64,000 nucleotides of DNA from Rhodeus uyekii. Its lineage: Eukaryota; Chordata; Actinopteri; Cypriniformes; Acheilognathidae. Numbering within the stretch: the first letter of the stretch is position 1; each line of letters starts with the position of its first letter. Shown here piece by piece: positions 45,604-56,379 of the stretch. The stretch lies in assembly GCA_037043235.1 (NCBI GenBank), contig JAWRVZ010000038.1, positions 2,000,001 through 2,064,000 of the forward strand, written 5' to 3'. The notes beneath the pieces were generated by a model. The model made no database searches and was not told the DNA's origin. It saw nothing but the letters and a program-made list of their open reading frames with translations. A program made the position numbers and the translations under genes.

Positions 45604-45808
45604 CTCTGCTTCCTATCAGCAGTTCAATGCAGGGTTCAGGTAAACGTCTAATTTCACGCCACTCGCTCTGCGTTCCGCTGCTGACGGTGGGAAAGTGCGT
45701 AACATGACAGCACCAATGCTCTCGAGACCCACGGGAATGTTCTTTGTTTGAATTATTTTGCGGTCACACCCTATCTTAGTAGCAATTGACTCGTTTCCTC
45801 CCCTCCCT
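45604..45808 (-). other. cers3: likely non-coding first exon of cers3
   Basis: A strong minus-strand donor (GAG then GTAAGC at 45598-45603) follows a moderately GC-rich stretch, and a TATA-like motif lies upstream at 45835-45842, placing a start site near 45808. The coding exon at 41569-41741 needs an upstream exon because it starts with an acceptor nine bases before the ATG. Inference; no transcript evidence. Confidence 0.4.
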
Positions 45809-45834
45809 ACTTACCTCCTCCTTACCTTCTGTAG

Positions 45835-45842
45835 ATTTATAG
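45835..45842 (-). promoter_or_regulatory. cers3: candidate TATA box for cers3
   Basis: Minus strand reads CTATAAAT, about 230 bases upstream of the donor at 45604. The pyrimidine-rich plus strand (tttcctcccctccctac) downstream fits a 5'UTR/promoter edge. Confidence 0.35.
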
Positions 45843-46225
45843 GCATTCGGTGGGTTCGCCAATGCACACACACACACACAAACTGCGCCCTAAGGACCTT
45901 ATTTGCATTGTGCAACTGATAGAGCAAGGTGAGGGCGAGATAGTGTGTGAACACATAGGCAGCCAGATAAGACAAAAAGGACACACAGACAGACAGGTTA
46001 ATGACTCAGTGCCATGGGGTGTGTTTCAGGCAAAACACTGTCAGTACTTGCACCCATTAGGTACCTGGAATTCCGTTTGGAACTAGTTTTACACAATCTT
46101 CACATTGGACAGCAAATGGTAACCCAATATAGCAATAACATTGATTCAGAAAAAATAAACAAAATATTCATGAAAACTAATGTTATCATGAACTGCATAG
46201 ATCCAGTTGAATCACTTGTTAACAG

Positions 46226-46392
46226 AAATTTTACATTACATTTACATTTAGGCATTTGGCAGACGCTTTTATCCAAAGCGACTTACATTGCATTCAAGGA
46301 CAACATTGAATCAGTTCTTGCTTTCCCTGGGATCGAACCCATGACCTTGGCGTTGCAAGCACCAATGCTCTACTGATTGAGCTACAGGAAAG
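46226..46392 (-). repeat. tRNA-derived SINE, full length
   Basis: Read on the minus strand it starts tgtagctcaatcagtagagc (A-box region), has ggttcgatcccagggaaagc (B box GGTTCGATCCC) and ends with gtaagtcgctttggataaaa and gcgtctgccaaatgcc. This copy shows that the widespread AAAGCGTCTGCCAAATG repeat is the tail of a pol III SINE. Confidence 0.85.
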
Positions 46393-46599
46393 ATACAGGA
46401 AGGAATTTTGTAATTCTAAATCATGTTTATTCACACTGCATGGGAATCCCATTTTTAATCTAATTCATCTAACTTCTAATCTAAGCAATAGATAGATTTG
46501 GACCAGAATTATTTTAGCCTATGATCATTTGGTTTGTAATATTACACTATTTGTAATTAGCTTTTTTTTCCCAGCCCTTGACTTTGTTTGGGTTCAGTA

Positions 46600-46870
46600 G
46601 GTTGCTTTTGAAAGATATCTCATGTGTTTATCAAGGCTCCATTTATTTGATTAAAAATGCGGTAAAATACAGTAATATTGTGAAATATTACAATTTAAAA
46701 TAACGGTTTCAATTTAAATATATACTTTAAGATGTCATTTTTTCCTGTGATGCAAAGCTGAATTTTTTTTTGCAACATAATTTCAGTCTTCAGTGTCACA
46801 CGATCTTTCAATCATTCTAAAATACTGATTTCAAGAAACTTGAAATATCTTATAATTATGAATGTAGAAA
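46600..46870 (-). repeat. MITE copy (GGGGTCGGTAAGA family), one end lost
   Basis: Reverse-oriented interior of the family at 44225-44678: ggctccatttatttgattaa, aatttcagtcttcagtgtca and cacgatctttcaatcattct. Terminal motif not found. Confidence 0.6.
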
Positions 46871-47495
46871 ACCGTTGTGCTGCTACAAATTGTGTGGAAA
46901 CCATGTTTTTATGTTTGTTCTAAATATGTTTAGCAATGCATTACTTGAAGAATCTTTCATGTCTGTAGCACAATTTAAATTGGTTTATTTATATTGAGGA
47001 GCTAGACCAAAGCTGAAAGTCTTATCCTTTGAGATCCTTAATTAATTTCATTAATTAACCTTCTCTAGTAAGAGGAGAGTCTAATCATCTAACAAGCCTG
47101 ATCAGGACATTAACGTGAGCAACAGCTGTTTGATCTACTGGAGTGGTGCCTTTACCTCTGAAGAGCTGTTGCCAGATGTTGATTCTGGATATTTGCATTT
47201 AAACTGATGGAAATTTAACTGCTCTCATTAGCTGGACTGGTGGAGTAATTTAATGCAAAATGATGGTGCTGGGCTTAATCCCACTATTCCACAACTAAGT
47301 GGAATAAACCTGCAGTTTATATGGCTTAAATATACCGTAATCACACAGTTTATACCTTTTGAGAGAAAAACAAATAGGCATTACGTACTTAAGCCGTATC
47401 TAAAGACCAGAACATCACAAGATGAAACTTATTATGGATGTAAGCACAAATAAATAAGACGTGAAATAAAATGAAACATGACATTCGTAATACTG
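46871..47495. other. intergenic stretch between cers3 and lins1, nothing recognised
   Basis: Upstream of cers3 and downstream of lins1. No gene or clear repeat. Confidence 0.45.
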
Positions 47496-47499
47496 TACA

Positions 47500-47740
47500 T
47501 TAAGTTTAAGTCACATCCTTTTTCGTTTTACATAAAAAAACACTTAGTTAATGCATTAAAGATAAATATATTTGTTACAGTATTTATTAACCTTTGTTCA
47601 TGCTATTTAATAAAAATGCAATTTAACAGATACAATGTCTGATTTTAATAATGCCTTAGTAAATGTTAAAATGAACAAACTAAGATTGATAAATGCTTTG
47701 GAAGTATGTTTCATTGTTTGTTCATGTTAACAACTAGAAC
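47500..47740. repeat. partial copy of a CTTTACAATAAGGT-ended MITE
   Basis: Shows cttagttaatgcattaaaga, tttattaacctttgttcatg and the reverse-type attgtttgttcatgttaaca motifs of the element at 59848-60140, without its ends. Confidence 0.5.
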
Positions 47741-47788
47741 CATATTGTAAATATATTTCACAGCAAGTTTTTTTACTCTTACATTTCA

Positions 47789-47794
47789 TTTATT
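47789..47794 (-). terminator. lins1: candidate lins1 polyadenylation signal
   Basis: Minus strand AATAAA 160 bases downstream of the lins1 stop codon. Confidence 0.5.
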
Positions 47795-47954
47795 GCAACA
47801 TTCCATGCTGTATTTAATATTTCGTCATATAATTTAGTCTATTAAATCCCACTATACCTTATTCATTTCGTTTTGGTTCAGCGATGTATAACTGAACAGA
47901 TCGGCATTCTTGATCAGTATCTCTCCCTGTTAGTTGGCTTTAAGTCAAAGCTAA

Positions 47955-48603
47955 CTAACCAGTCATGTTTCTCAGGGGTTCTACACTGTTTAACAGTTTT
48001 ACAAGTGAGGTAGGGTTGTAGGGGAAGAGACCCCTGTTATGTAGTCTTGTTACTGTGGTCCTCAAATCCATAAGACACACAAACACTTTCCCTAACAGAG
48101 ATTCAGATGTATATTCAGTCTGAACATGTTCTAGCGCCGTTACAGAAGGGCAAAAAGATGGTTCAGCGTCAGCGATGGTTCTATTCTCAGAGTTCCTGTC
48201 AGAAACACGCTCTTCTGCCACATCAGATTCATCTGAGCTCCCATAATCAACCAGTCGTGGAACTGAGACATCTTTATCTGTTGTCGATCTAGTGCAGGGA
48301 ACAAAATATAACGTCTCTGAGATAGCAGAAGGAACTTGAACAGAAGGATCAACTCCTCTTCTTGTGGCACGAAAGCTCCCATCACAATCTTCTTCAATAT
48401 GACGACAAGACCTACATAAGCCCACCCAGTCCTCACGGAGAAGCTTCAGGTAATGGACGCAGTATTCCAGGAAACATGTTTCCGAGGAGATGAGGAAGTC
48501 AAGTAGCACGGTGTGGTCGAAGGAGAGGGAGCGGAGCAGAAGTATGAAATGACAGTGAGGGTTACAGCCCCAAACACAAACCCCTGAGTCTGAGGAACTC
48601 AAA
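47955..48603 (-). CDS. lins1: lins1 coding exon 6 (C-terminal Lines domain)
   Basis: Completes Ser431 and encodes 432-646 and TAG. It holds the best-conserved blocks NPHCHFILLLRSLSFDHTVL, LLDFLISSETCFLEYCVHYL, LVDYGSSDESDV and LFPYNPTSLVKLLN. Acceptor cttcacag. Confidence 0.95.
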
Positions 48604-51600
48604 CTGTGAAGAAAAGGGGAAAAAAACATCTACAATTAAATTTGCCAAGACATGTTCATATTTTACAATAGCCAGTGTTTCTTATTTCATAATAAATTAA
48701 TAGATAAACATTTTAAAATATTTATATATTTGTACTTTCTATATAGCTTTCACATCAAGATAGATAACTGTTTACACACCAATGCTTTAAATACTTAATC
48801 GCTTTAAAGTAGGATGGATTCTGATTGGCTGTTAATGTTTTATATGAATGTTTTATAATGTTTTGAAAAATCATTCTGAAAGTGATTCCAACAATATTGT
48901 TCCTCTGTGTTGTTGTAGTTAGTTTAGAACTCTGTAGCAAAATTCCTAGAAACTGCCTAGAAATGGACAACTAGAACTAGAACACACTGTGACTTTTCGA
49001 ATCTGAATAGACTTTAAAACACTAGACATCATTCACTTGCCAACTTTGTAAATGGTTACAGAGAAAAATTGAGCATCACACACCAAACAACTCCAGATCA
49101 ACCACTGCCAGACTTTCACGTCTTTCCGAACGCAACAAACACCCACAATAATATTACTAGGAGACACATGACATGAGCAGCAAATCAGCTTATTAGAGTG
49201 ATTTCTGAAGAATCATGTGACACTGAAGACTGGAGGAATGACGCTGAAAATCACAGGAATAAATTACACTTTAAAATATATTACCCCAACAGTAATATTT
49301 CAGAAAATTACTGTTCTTACTGTATTTTATTTAAACTTTTGAACAGTAGTGCATGTGCATACTAATAGCCCTGGCCTATTTTCACAGGCAATATTTGAGT
49401 AAGATTGAGAAACATTCAGAAATTCTGACATCAGTACCTCTGGAAACACCCATATCAGTAGGAAGAGAGAGTTTCTGAGTACAGCACACAACAAGATGAA
49501 TAAAATAGATTCCAAACCTTTTTTGATATAAATACAAGCCAATCAAAGTCTTGGTAGATTCGATCATGTCATCATCCTGTTCAGCAAATACTACAGACAC
49601 CCAGGAGCAGCTGTGAGCGTCTGCAGACATCAGAGTCCCGTGACGCTGGAGGAACGACATGAGCTCTGTTAAATACCGCCGGATGTCAATGTCACTTTGA
49701 GCTCCTGGAAAGGACAGGAAAGACATGTTTTAGGAAGAGATACATCGCCCCCTGTTGTTGTAAATGATTAAATGCTTCATTCTAACTAAGCTGTAGTGAA
49801 GTGCAATGTATGCTTCACACATGTAACATTTAACATTTACATTTATGCATTTGGCAGACGCTTTTATCCAAAGCGACTTACATTGCATTCAAGGAACACA
49901 TTGAATCAGTTCTTGCTTTCCCTGGGAAAAAGAGAGTTCTTGCTTTCCTTTGTGAATCAAACCCTTCAAATCATCCAAAACATGCCAATCATTTGAGACA
50001 GAACTACTCTGGTGGGACCAGTTATTTTAGTATTATTTATATATATATTTTATTTGTTAATATTTTGATAAAAATTCTTTAGTTTTCATTTTAATATCTT
50101 TTATTTTTGGTTATGTAGCTTTCATTTATTTATATTTCAGTTAGTTGCTAAGGTTTTAAGTTATATACAAATTTAAGTAACTATTTTAAGTAATAAAAAA
50201 CTATTTTAAATAGTTTTAGTTAAACAACACTGGGTGGCACAATCATATAAAACAACATTTACTACTAAAGAGTACTATACCACAATAGCAAATGTTCCTT
50301 ATTTAAAATAAAAAAAATAAAAAAATTATTTACTTCACTATCATTCAGAATACCTTAGCAACCATATAGCATATACATATTTTTCAAACTCCATAAACTT
50401 TGTAACTTTCAGACTTAAAAAATGTTTTTTTTTATTTATTATGAACATTCATTTTCTAGTTGCATCTGTGATGCTGTGAAAACTAATAAACACTAGTATG
50501 ACAGTTACCTTTCCGATGAAGGGACTGAATGTTTATTTCTAGTGACTTCAGCAAAATCAAGCTCACAGCTCTTAGTATCACATCGTCCTTCTGCGTCCCA
50601 GTGAGTCTTACATCACGGTTCCCACCAAAGAAACTGGCCTGAGCTTTCACAGGCACTTCCCTGAGCCAGCCTGCATTCACTTCCTGTAACACTCCATCTG
50701 CCATGGTCAACATGTCCTCAGTCAGGCTGTGATCTTCATGCGACGCAGGCTGAACTTCACCTAAAGCCCAATCGTCTCCGGCTCTCCGAAGAAGGCTTCT
50801 CTTCAGAAGAAGCAGTGCACGTTTCTTCACAAAATATTCCACGTCAGCTCTCATGACGTGAAGGAGCGCTCGCGACTGAACGAATATGACTCTCTGAACA
50901 GAAGAACAGACTCCATATCTGAGCCGGGCAGCGCTGAGGACTTCAAGGAGGTCAAAGAACTCACACATGGTTTTAGAAAGATTCATCAGTTCTCTTTTGT
51001 GAGGGTCCTGTGTGCCTTGAGTCAGAAGGTTAGTGTGCAAGTAAGTGATGGAGGCATCCAATCCAGAAAGAAGCTTCATCAAAACATCTATGAAGAAAAC
51101 AAACAAGCAGCTGGAATTAAGAGATCATGTTCTCTGAAATGAGAAGGCAAGTTTGGTTGTTTAATGTAAATTCATGCTATACTATAATATCTTTTTATTT
51201 TTATCTAAGTCTCTAAGTCTCATTCCGTTTAAATTATTTTTATATTGCTTCAAAAATAACTATAATCTTTTATGAAACTACTAGCTGTTGTTGCATTTGC
51301 ATTCTCAAATTATTATTTTTTATACTGAAGTTACTGGTTTTATTATTGATAATAACAACAACCATAATAATAATAGTGATATATATAGTTATACCTCGGT
51401 TTACGAGTTTAATTCGTTCCAAGAGCGAGCTCGTAACCCAAAATTCTCGTACACCAAAATGCACTAAAAATCACTTGATTCGTTCCACACGAGCATAAAT
51501 GCCCATTTTAAATATTTTTTGGGTTTTACCCTATTAATTACTGTGGCGAGCAGGGCGGGGTCGAGGGACCGTGAGAGCGTCACGAGAGCCGGTGGCGTGA

Positions 51601-53319
51601 TGGATAATGAGCGACACCTGCAAGCCATCGGTGTCTCGTCTCACGGAGGAGCGGAGGCTTAAAAGGAGGAGCGACGACAGTGAAGACGAGAGAGGACCAG
51701 GCCTGGATTTTATGTTGTGTTTTGTGTGGGCGGCAGTCGACCGCGAGGGGCCGCCGCCATTACTTTCGTTTTGTATTTATGAGAGAATGAACGAGTTCAG
51801 GGTTGATAAAGGGGTCGGAACCGCGTGACTGTATTATGAGAGGCTGTCATTAGGATATTTTCAGTAAAAATGTGCGTGGGCGAGGGAATATTTTTCTCAC
51901 ACTCCGATACAATGCTCATACACCGATTTGACTTTCCATGCTCGTACACCGATTTGCTCGTATACTAAGTCACTCGTAAACCGAGGTATCACTGTATTTA
52001 AAATAAAAACAGTAATATCCAACCATTATATAAAACCTTTTGTAAAGTTGTACCTAATTACACTACATTTACATGAAGATAATAAAACAATAATAATAAA
52101 TCATCTGTCTGTATGTGAACAAACTTTAGTACCGCTTTTATTCTGGCACATTTCTCCTCTCAGCACTCCTTTAATCACAGCAGTCAGTGACCACAGACAG
52201 GAGTCCAGTTCACTGTTGGTCATTGATTTCTGAAACACTTCAGCACACGTCTGCCTCCAGATTGAACTGCTGCTTTCCTATAATCAACAATTACAGCACT
52301 TAGTGAACACACAATGCTTAAGAGAGAGAGAGAAATCATGCAAGAAAAACAGAGAAAACCTTCATAAATATACCAAACCCTCATAATACTGAGTATTCCA
52401 GATGAGCTGTATATCTACACACCTGTAATATTTCTTAATACATTGCCAGTCCAAGTTAATGTATAACAGCAATACTCACATTAATGGAAATGTCACGGAT
52501 GACATAGACTGACGTACACTTTGCAGATAGATGAGACACCAGTTGGTCTTGACAGCTGAGGAGGGAAACCTACATCAAAACATCAGTATAATAGGTCAAA
52601 ACATGTTCCTTACTCTCAAAAAATGCCCAAGTGTGTGACAGATCACAATACATTTTTCACACTGTAATCGTGATCATTGTGTTCATCTAACTGGTCCCTT
52701 GACTGAGCCTGCTTTCTCCCAAATTTTTTTTTTTTTTAAGTTGGGGATACTTAATATCCAGGCATATTACTGATTTAACTGCACTGACACAGTAAGATGA
52801 GGACAAAACTTGTGCTGAATAATGACACTGTTGTCTTCTGCTTCATACCTGAATCAAAACATTTTTTTTCAAACTGATGAAGTTTGCAACATCAACACCA
52901 GTATTGAACAGAACGGACTCAAGATTGAACTGTTATGCGCTGAATGATGGAGCTGCTTATAGCTGAATTGAACCTGTGTCGAACTTTACACACTTTTGGA
53001 ACTGAACTGAACTGAATCAACACTAAATTGAAGCGAGCTGAATAAGGACACTATAATCTTGCTGCTTTATAGCAGAATTTGACAGATCTTACATTCGAAG
53101 ACGTTTACACCATTAATCCTGTTATTCTCTTGTTTATTAACATGAAGCTACTTTGAAACAATCCATTTTCTATAAAGTGCTATATAAATACAGGACTTGA
53201 ATTTTTTTGTTTTTAAGCAATAAGAAAATTAAGTAAATGAAGCACATTACCCATAATCTTTGCATTGTACTATTATTTTCATTACATTATATAAAATAAA
53301 AATATGTTTTAAATACATT

Positions 53320-53357
<38 letters not shown>

Positions 53358-53952
53358 GAAGAAATGTGAAATATGACAATGGGGGGAAAACAAGTAAGAC
53401 TTAATTTAAAGGTGCCCTTGTTACAGTGTAATTGTATGAATAAGTACCGAGTAATATTAATAATTAACATGTACTTACTGTATAGTTATGAGTTAGGGTT
53501 GGTTTAGGGTTAGTTACTTGTAATTATGCATAATGTACTGTTATTACTACAGTAGGGTTAGTTACTTGTAATTATGCATAATGTACTGTTATTACTACAG
53601 TAAGAAGAAAAAATATTCATCAAAATATTATTACTTATTTGTTTAATTTGATTAAACATACCAGTTTTTCCATTAGATTAATTTCTTCAAACAGTCTCCT
53701 TGTCACATCTTCGTAATATATTGTGAGATCTTGTGGCAGACTCTGTGTTGTCAGGCTGCTTATGATGGTCTCAATAAGAGTGAGACACAAGCACGTGACG
53801 TCTGTATGCGTGACAGACGGAGCAGGAGCGTTTGCTGTTTGAACAACACATGATGAGATTCTGCTGGCGAGCTCTTCACTGCTCAGGCTGGGAACAGATC
53901 CTGTATGCAACAGCCTGAAAATAGCTTGGAAATCCACTTCTGCAGCATCCAT
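47955..53952 (-). CDS. lins1: Lines homologue 1 (complete, six coding exons)
   Basis: Vertebrate homologue of Drosophila Lines, a regulator of Wingless/Wnt-dependent patterning; human LINS1 is linked to intellectual disability, but its biochemical role is poorly known. Exons: 53662-53952, 52480-52569, 52133-52277, 50509-51087, 49518-49704, 47955-48603. The joined frame is 1941 bases (646 residues; human about 757, mostly longer at the N-terminus and in the variable middle). Landmarks matching human: LLSCQDQLVSHLSAKC, DSCLWSLTAVIKG, EFFDLLEVLSAARL, FVKKRALLLLKRSLL, ASFFGGN, EQDDDMIESTK, LLDFLISSETCFLEY, LVDYGSSDESD, LFPYNPTSLVKLLN. No signal or membrane segment; helical throughout. Start: ATG at 53950-53952 in context AGTATGG. 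Divergent neighbour asb7 shares its upstream region. Confidence 0.94.
49190..49352 (+). repeat. MITE fragment (GGGGTCGGTAAGA family)
   Basis: Contains aatcatgtgacactgaagac and gaatgacgctgaaaatcaca and ends tttgaacagtagtg, within lins1 intron 5. Confidence 0.6.
49518..49704 (-). CDS. lins1: lins1 coding exon 5
   Basis: Completes Gly369 and encodes 370-430 plus two bases of 431. It includes RRYLTELMSFLQRH and VVFAEQDDDMIESTKTLIGL. The donor GTTTGG is the weakest of the gene but keeps phase with exon 6. Confidence 0.88.
49826..49930 (-). repeat. SINE tail fragment
   Basis: Same tail as 46226-46392 (tgcatttggcagacgctttt, gcgacttacattgcattcaa), ending within the ctttccctggg segment before the tRNA head. 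Confidence 0.75.
50509..51087 (-). CDS. lins1: lins1 coding exon 4 (largest internal exon)
   Basis: Completes Asp176 and encodes 177-368 plus one base of 369. Conserved stretches: TMCEFFDLLEVLSAARLRYG, VQRVIFVQSRALLHVM, EYFVKKRALLLLKRSLLRR, SFFGGN and VILRAVSLILLKSLEINIQS. Acceptor cttcatag, donor GTAACT. Confidence 0.95.
51384..51996. mobile_element. non-autonomous TIR element, family A copy 2, with CpG-rich inner segment
   Basis: Ends match the copy at 4127-4881 (left TATACCTCGGTTTACGAG, right its complement, followed by ACTGTA). From about 51800 it shares the right half of copy 1 (gataaaggggtcggaaccgc, gtgactgtattatgagaggc). Bases 51545-51785 are different: CpG-rich with gagccggtggcgtgatggat, cgtctcacggaggagcggag and gggcggcagtcgaccgcgag, a sequence type I know from fish LTRs. 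It lies in lins1 intron 3. Confidence 0.75.
52133..52277 (-). CDS. lins1: lins1 coding exon 3
   Basis: Encodes residues 128-175 plus one base of 176 (SSSSIWRQTCAEVFQKSMTN, SELDSCLWSLTAVIKGVLRG). The donor GTACTA at 52127-52132 is unusual, chosen because only it gives phase 1 and the human-like junction CQNKSDVLMK. Confidence 0.85.
52480..52569 (-). CDS. lins1: lins1 coding exon 2 (90 bases)
   Basis: Encodes residues 98-127 in whole codons: VSLLSCQDQLVSHLSAKCTS then VYVIRDISIN. The acceptor tgatgtag is used; the downstream ctcctcag would break the frame. Donor GTGAGT. Confidence 0.9.
52660..53215. repeat. dispersed repeat ending in an ACTGAAC/TATAAAG region
   Basis: Has ggaactgaactgaactgaat, gctactttgaaacaatccat and aagtgctatataaatacagg, motifs I know from the 3' end of a very common teleost repeat. 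Class not assigned. Confidence 0.5.
53323..53354. repeat. (TA)n microsatellite
   Basis: About 16 TA units in lins1 intron 1. Confidence 0.95.
53505..53600. repeat. perfect 48-bp tandem duplication
   Basis: The unit beginning tagggttagttacttgtaat and ending ttattactacag occurs twice back to back (53505-53552, 53553-53600) with no mismatch, about 60 bases from the donor of lins1 exon 1. Confidence 0.95.
53662..53952 (-). CDS. lins1: lins1 first coding exon
   Basis: Encodes residues 1-97 from MDAAEVDFQAIFRLLHTGSV to RRLFEEINLMEKL; donor GTATGT. An acceptor (cttttcag) lies upstream of the ATG, so at least one non-coding exon precedes it. Length and phase are exact. Confidence 0.9.
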
Positions 53953-53989
53953 ACTGAGATACTGTGAAAATCTGAAAAGGTTCAAAAAA

Positions 53990-55395
53990 ATGATAGTCAG
54001 CATGCTTGAAACTTGTGCTTAAACAAAACAACTACAGATATGAACTATAGTATGTTAAATCAGTGTTTTTCGACCTTTTTTGAGTCAAGGTAAATGTTTT
54101 TGTTGAAAAAAGAAAAAAAATAATTCACAAGGCACATCACCAACCGAAAATGTTAAAAAAAATTAAACTCTGTAGCCTATATTAACAATATACAGTCATT
54201 CTTATCAAAGTGTCTTGGATGGGAATCAAATAAACACAAAGAAACAAGTCTTTTATGATTAATTCGTTTTCAAAAAATGTTTTTTAGACCAATTAGGTAA
54301 AATTGAATAATTTTCCACGGCACACTAGTGTACCGTGGTTGAAAAATACAGTGTTAAATTAAAGCTGTTACGCATTAATCAGACTAAAGCCACTGACTTA
54401 CATCAACACATCTCTTCAACCACATGCTTGTTCTAAAAAAACTCTCCCCATTATGAACATGTTAGACAATATCATGGGAGAAAACCTGAATGTGAAAAAT
54501 GACTGACATGCAGAGAGTATTTATGAATGTCTAAAAAGGCCGGAGCACTTCCTGACTCTCGTTTCTAGGGCTATATGAAGACATTTTATATCTGTTAATC
54601 AACTTCTTTTGGCTTTGTAAAGCTCTAAAAGACATGACAAAATTAGTTAGACTATAAGTTGTCTCCTGAAATATATCAGAATTTTTCAAAAGCAGCAGTT
54701 TGTTATTGTGAGTATAATTAAAATTTCTTTATAAATCAACTGCTTTAAGAGACAAAGACAAAGTCTCATGACAATGACGAATATCCAAAGTTATGGCTAG
54801 CAACATTACATGTTATCTAATGTTACATAACTTGTTTTGAGTGGCTTGTTACAGCCAATCAATGTAACTCAGAAAGGCACAAATGAATTAAGTCATGAAG
54901 CAATACTGTACTTGACTCTTTCCTTGTCAATCTATATTGATGTCTATCTGTCCATCTACACTGACCTTTTATGTTTGGTATTTCAAAATATTCCTACATC
55001 ACTAATTTATTGCTTCATTTACTTACATGATTTATGATGAATTTTCCATTTTCTCAATATCCAGAATAATCTTCTGTACAACAGCCACAACATCGGTCTC
55101 TGCAAAGATCCTTAATAGAAAAATACCCTCCTATTTACAGAGTTTATTTAGAAATTGTCATATAAAGAATTTAATTGGAATTCACTGAAGACCTGTACAC
55201 TCCAACATACGTCATCTGTAGAAATATGCAGCGTTAAAGCAGAATTTACAATGTAATGAAAAACATTTGAGCCCTGCTAAGGTTTACTTAACAGTGATTA
55301 AAAACACCACTCCGCTAAAGTGAACAAACGCTTCAATAGAGCACATGGAGTAATGTTTGCCATTACACAGCCAAAATTGTCGCAAAACCCTAACA
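53990..55395. other. lins1 5' intron region, nothing recognised
   Basis: Between the lins1 coding start and the putative bidirectional promoter. A non-coding lins1 exon is expected here or further right; I cannot place it. No repeat recognised with confidence. Confidence 0.4.
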
Positions 55396-55410
55396 TTTGC
55401 GGTATTATTT

Positions 55411-55470
55411 TGCAGCAATATGACGTATGCATGACGTATTTGACAGCTCGAATCAGATTGGTTGTAGCGG
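55411..55470. promoter_or_regulatory. candidate bidirectional promoter of lins1 and asb7
   Basis: Two CRE-like sites TGACGTAT (55421-55428 and 55432-55439), 11 bases apart, are followed by an inverted CCAAT box ATTGG (55457-55461). There is no TATA box. CRE plus NF-Y sites in a TATA-less region between divergent housekeeping-type genes is a common bidirectional layout. lins1 would run left and asb7 right. Inference from motifs and position. Confidence 0.5.
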
Positions 55471-55559
55471 TTTGAAGCCTTGGAGATGATGTTCATGGCT
55501 ACCTGACTGTATTTGTACTCTGTATGTATATTATATATATTATTCCTCTATCCCCCGAG

Positions 55560-56290
55560 TTATTATTGTGTTAATTAAGCAGATATCGCTTATTGTATCC
55601 TCTCACCACAGGTTAAGAGAGTTTGAGAAACTTTAAAAGCAGTGTTCTAGTGAGAATGTTCAATAACCGCTGGCTAAATGCTAACTATGCTAATGCAGTA
55701 ACAGTGCATGTCAATCACAGAGTTTGTCAGATTCTCCTTCAGTTTAATGATACATATCGGAACTGTTGTAGTATTTATTGCAATGATATTATAATAAATT
55801 ATGTCTGTGTCTAAAAAGAGCCGCTTTAGTATTTGTTTTAGGCTAATTTTAGCTGCCACAGCTGGTTTAGCACACCAGCTAACAGATTCATTGTTCTCAG
55901 TGTAGCAGCTACAAACTGCATTATTTACCTTTTATTTACTATATTTGAGGTGATTAAAGAGGTTAAACTGCTGTTGGTGGTGTGTCTAACACATGTTACC
56001 GAACATTGATGTTGTTAAAGGTACATGTAGGTGTGCAAATGCTCGCTACAGCTGTTATCTTTTTTTTCAAAGGCTGAAAGACAATTACATTGTGAACTGA
56101 TGGGTGGCAGTAAATATTTGAATAGAGATCTGATCGATGTAACCACAGATAAATGTGTAACTGAGACGTGGGGCTAAAGGACGATTATCTATATGAATCT
56201 GCATTAATATATATTAACACATATAAATGATTAGATATTATATGATGAATATATAAAATAATGGTGTTGGTATTTCTATATTACTCTTCT
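55560..56290. other. asb7 5' intron region, nothing recognised
   Basis: AT-rich; a possible first-exon donor GTTAAG occurs near 55612 and another GTATGT near 55522, neither decisive. Confidence 0.35.
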
Positions 56291-56303
56291 ATATATCTCT
56301 AGA

Positions 56304-56379
56304 ATGGAGCTCTGAAGTGGATATGAATATGGATGCAGAACATAAAGGCTGTTTTAGGTCTGCAAGACATCAATGAATG
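56304..56379 (+). other. asb7: possible non-coding 5' exon of asb7
   Basis: A stretch between an acceptor-like tctctag and a donor-like GTAATT contains purine-rich unique sequence with several short upstream ATGs. Weak, position-based. Confidence 0.2.

Noticed and set aside
46226..46392. Possible tRNA gene
   Set aside because: A- and B-box motifs are attached to a repeated tail and cannot form a full cloverleaf; it is a SINE.
50858..51142. Plus-strand 94-residue frame over lins1 exon 4
   Set aside because: Antisense of a coding exon; no homology or start context.
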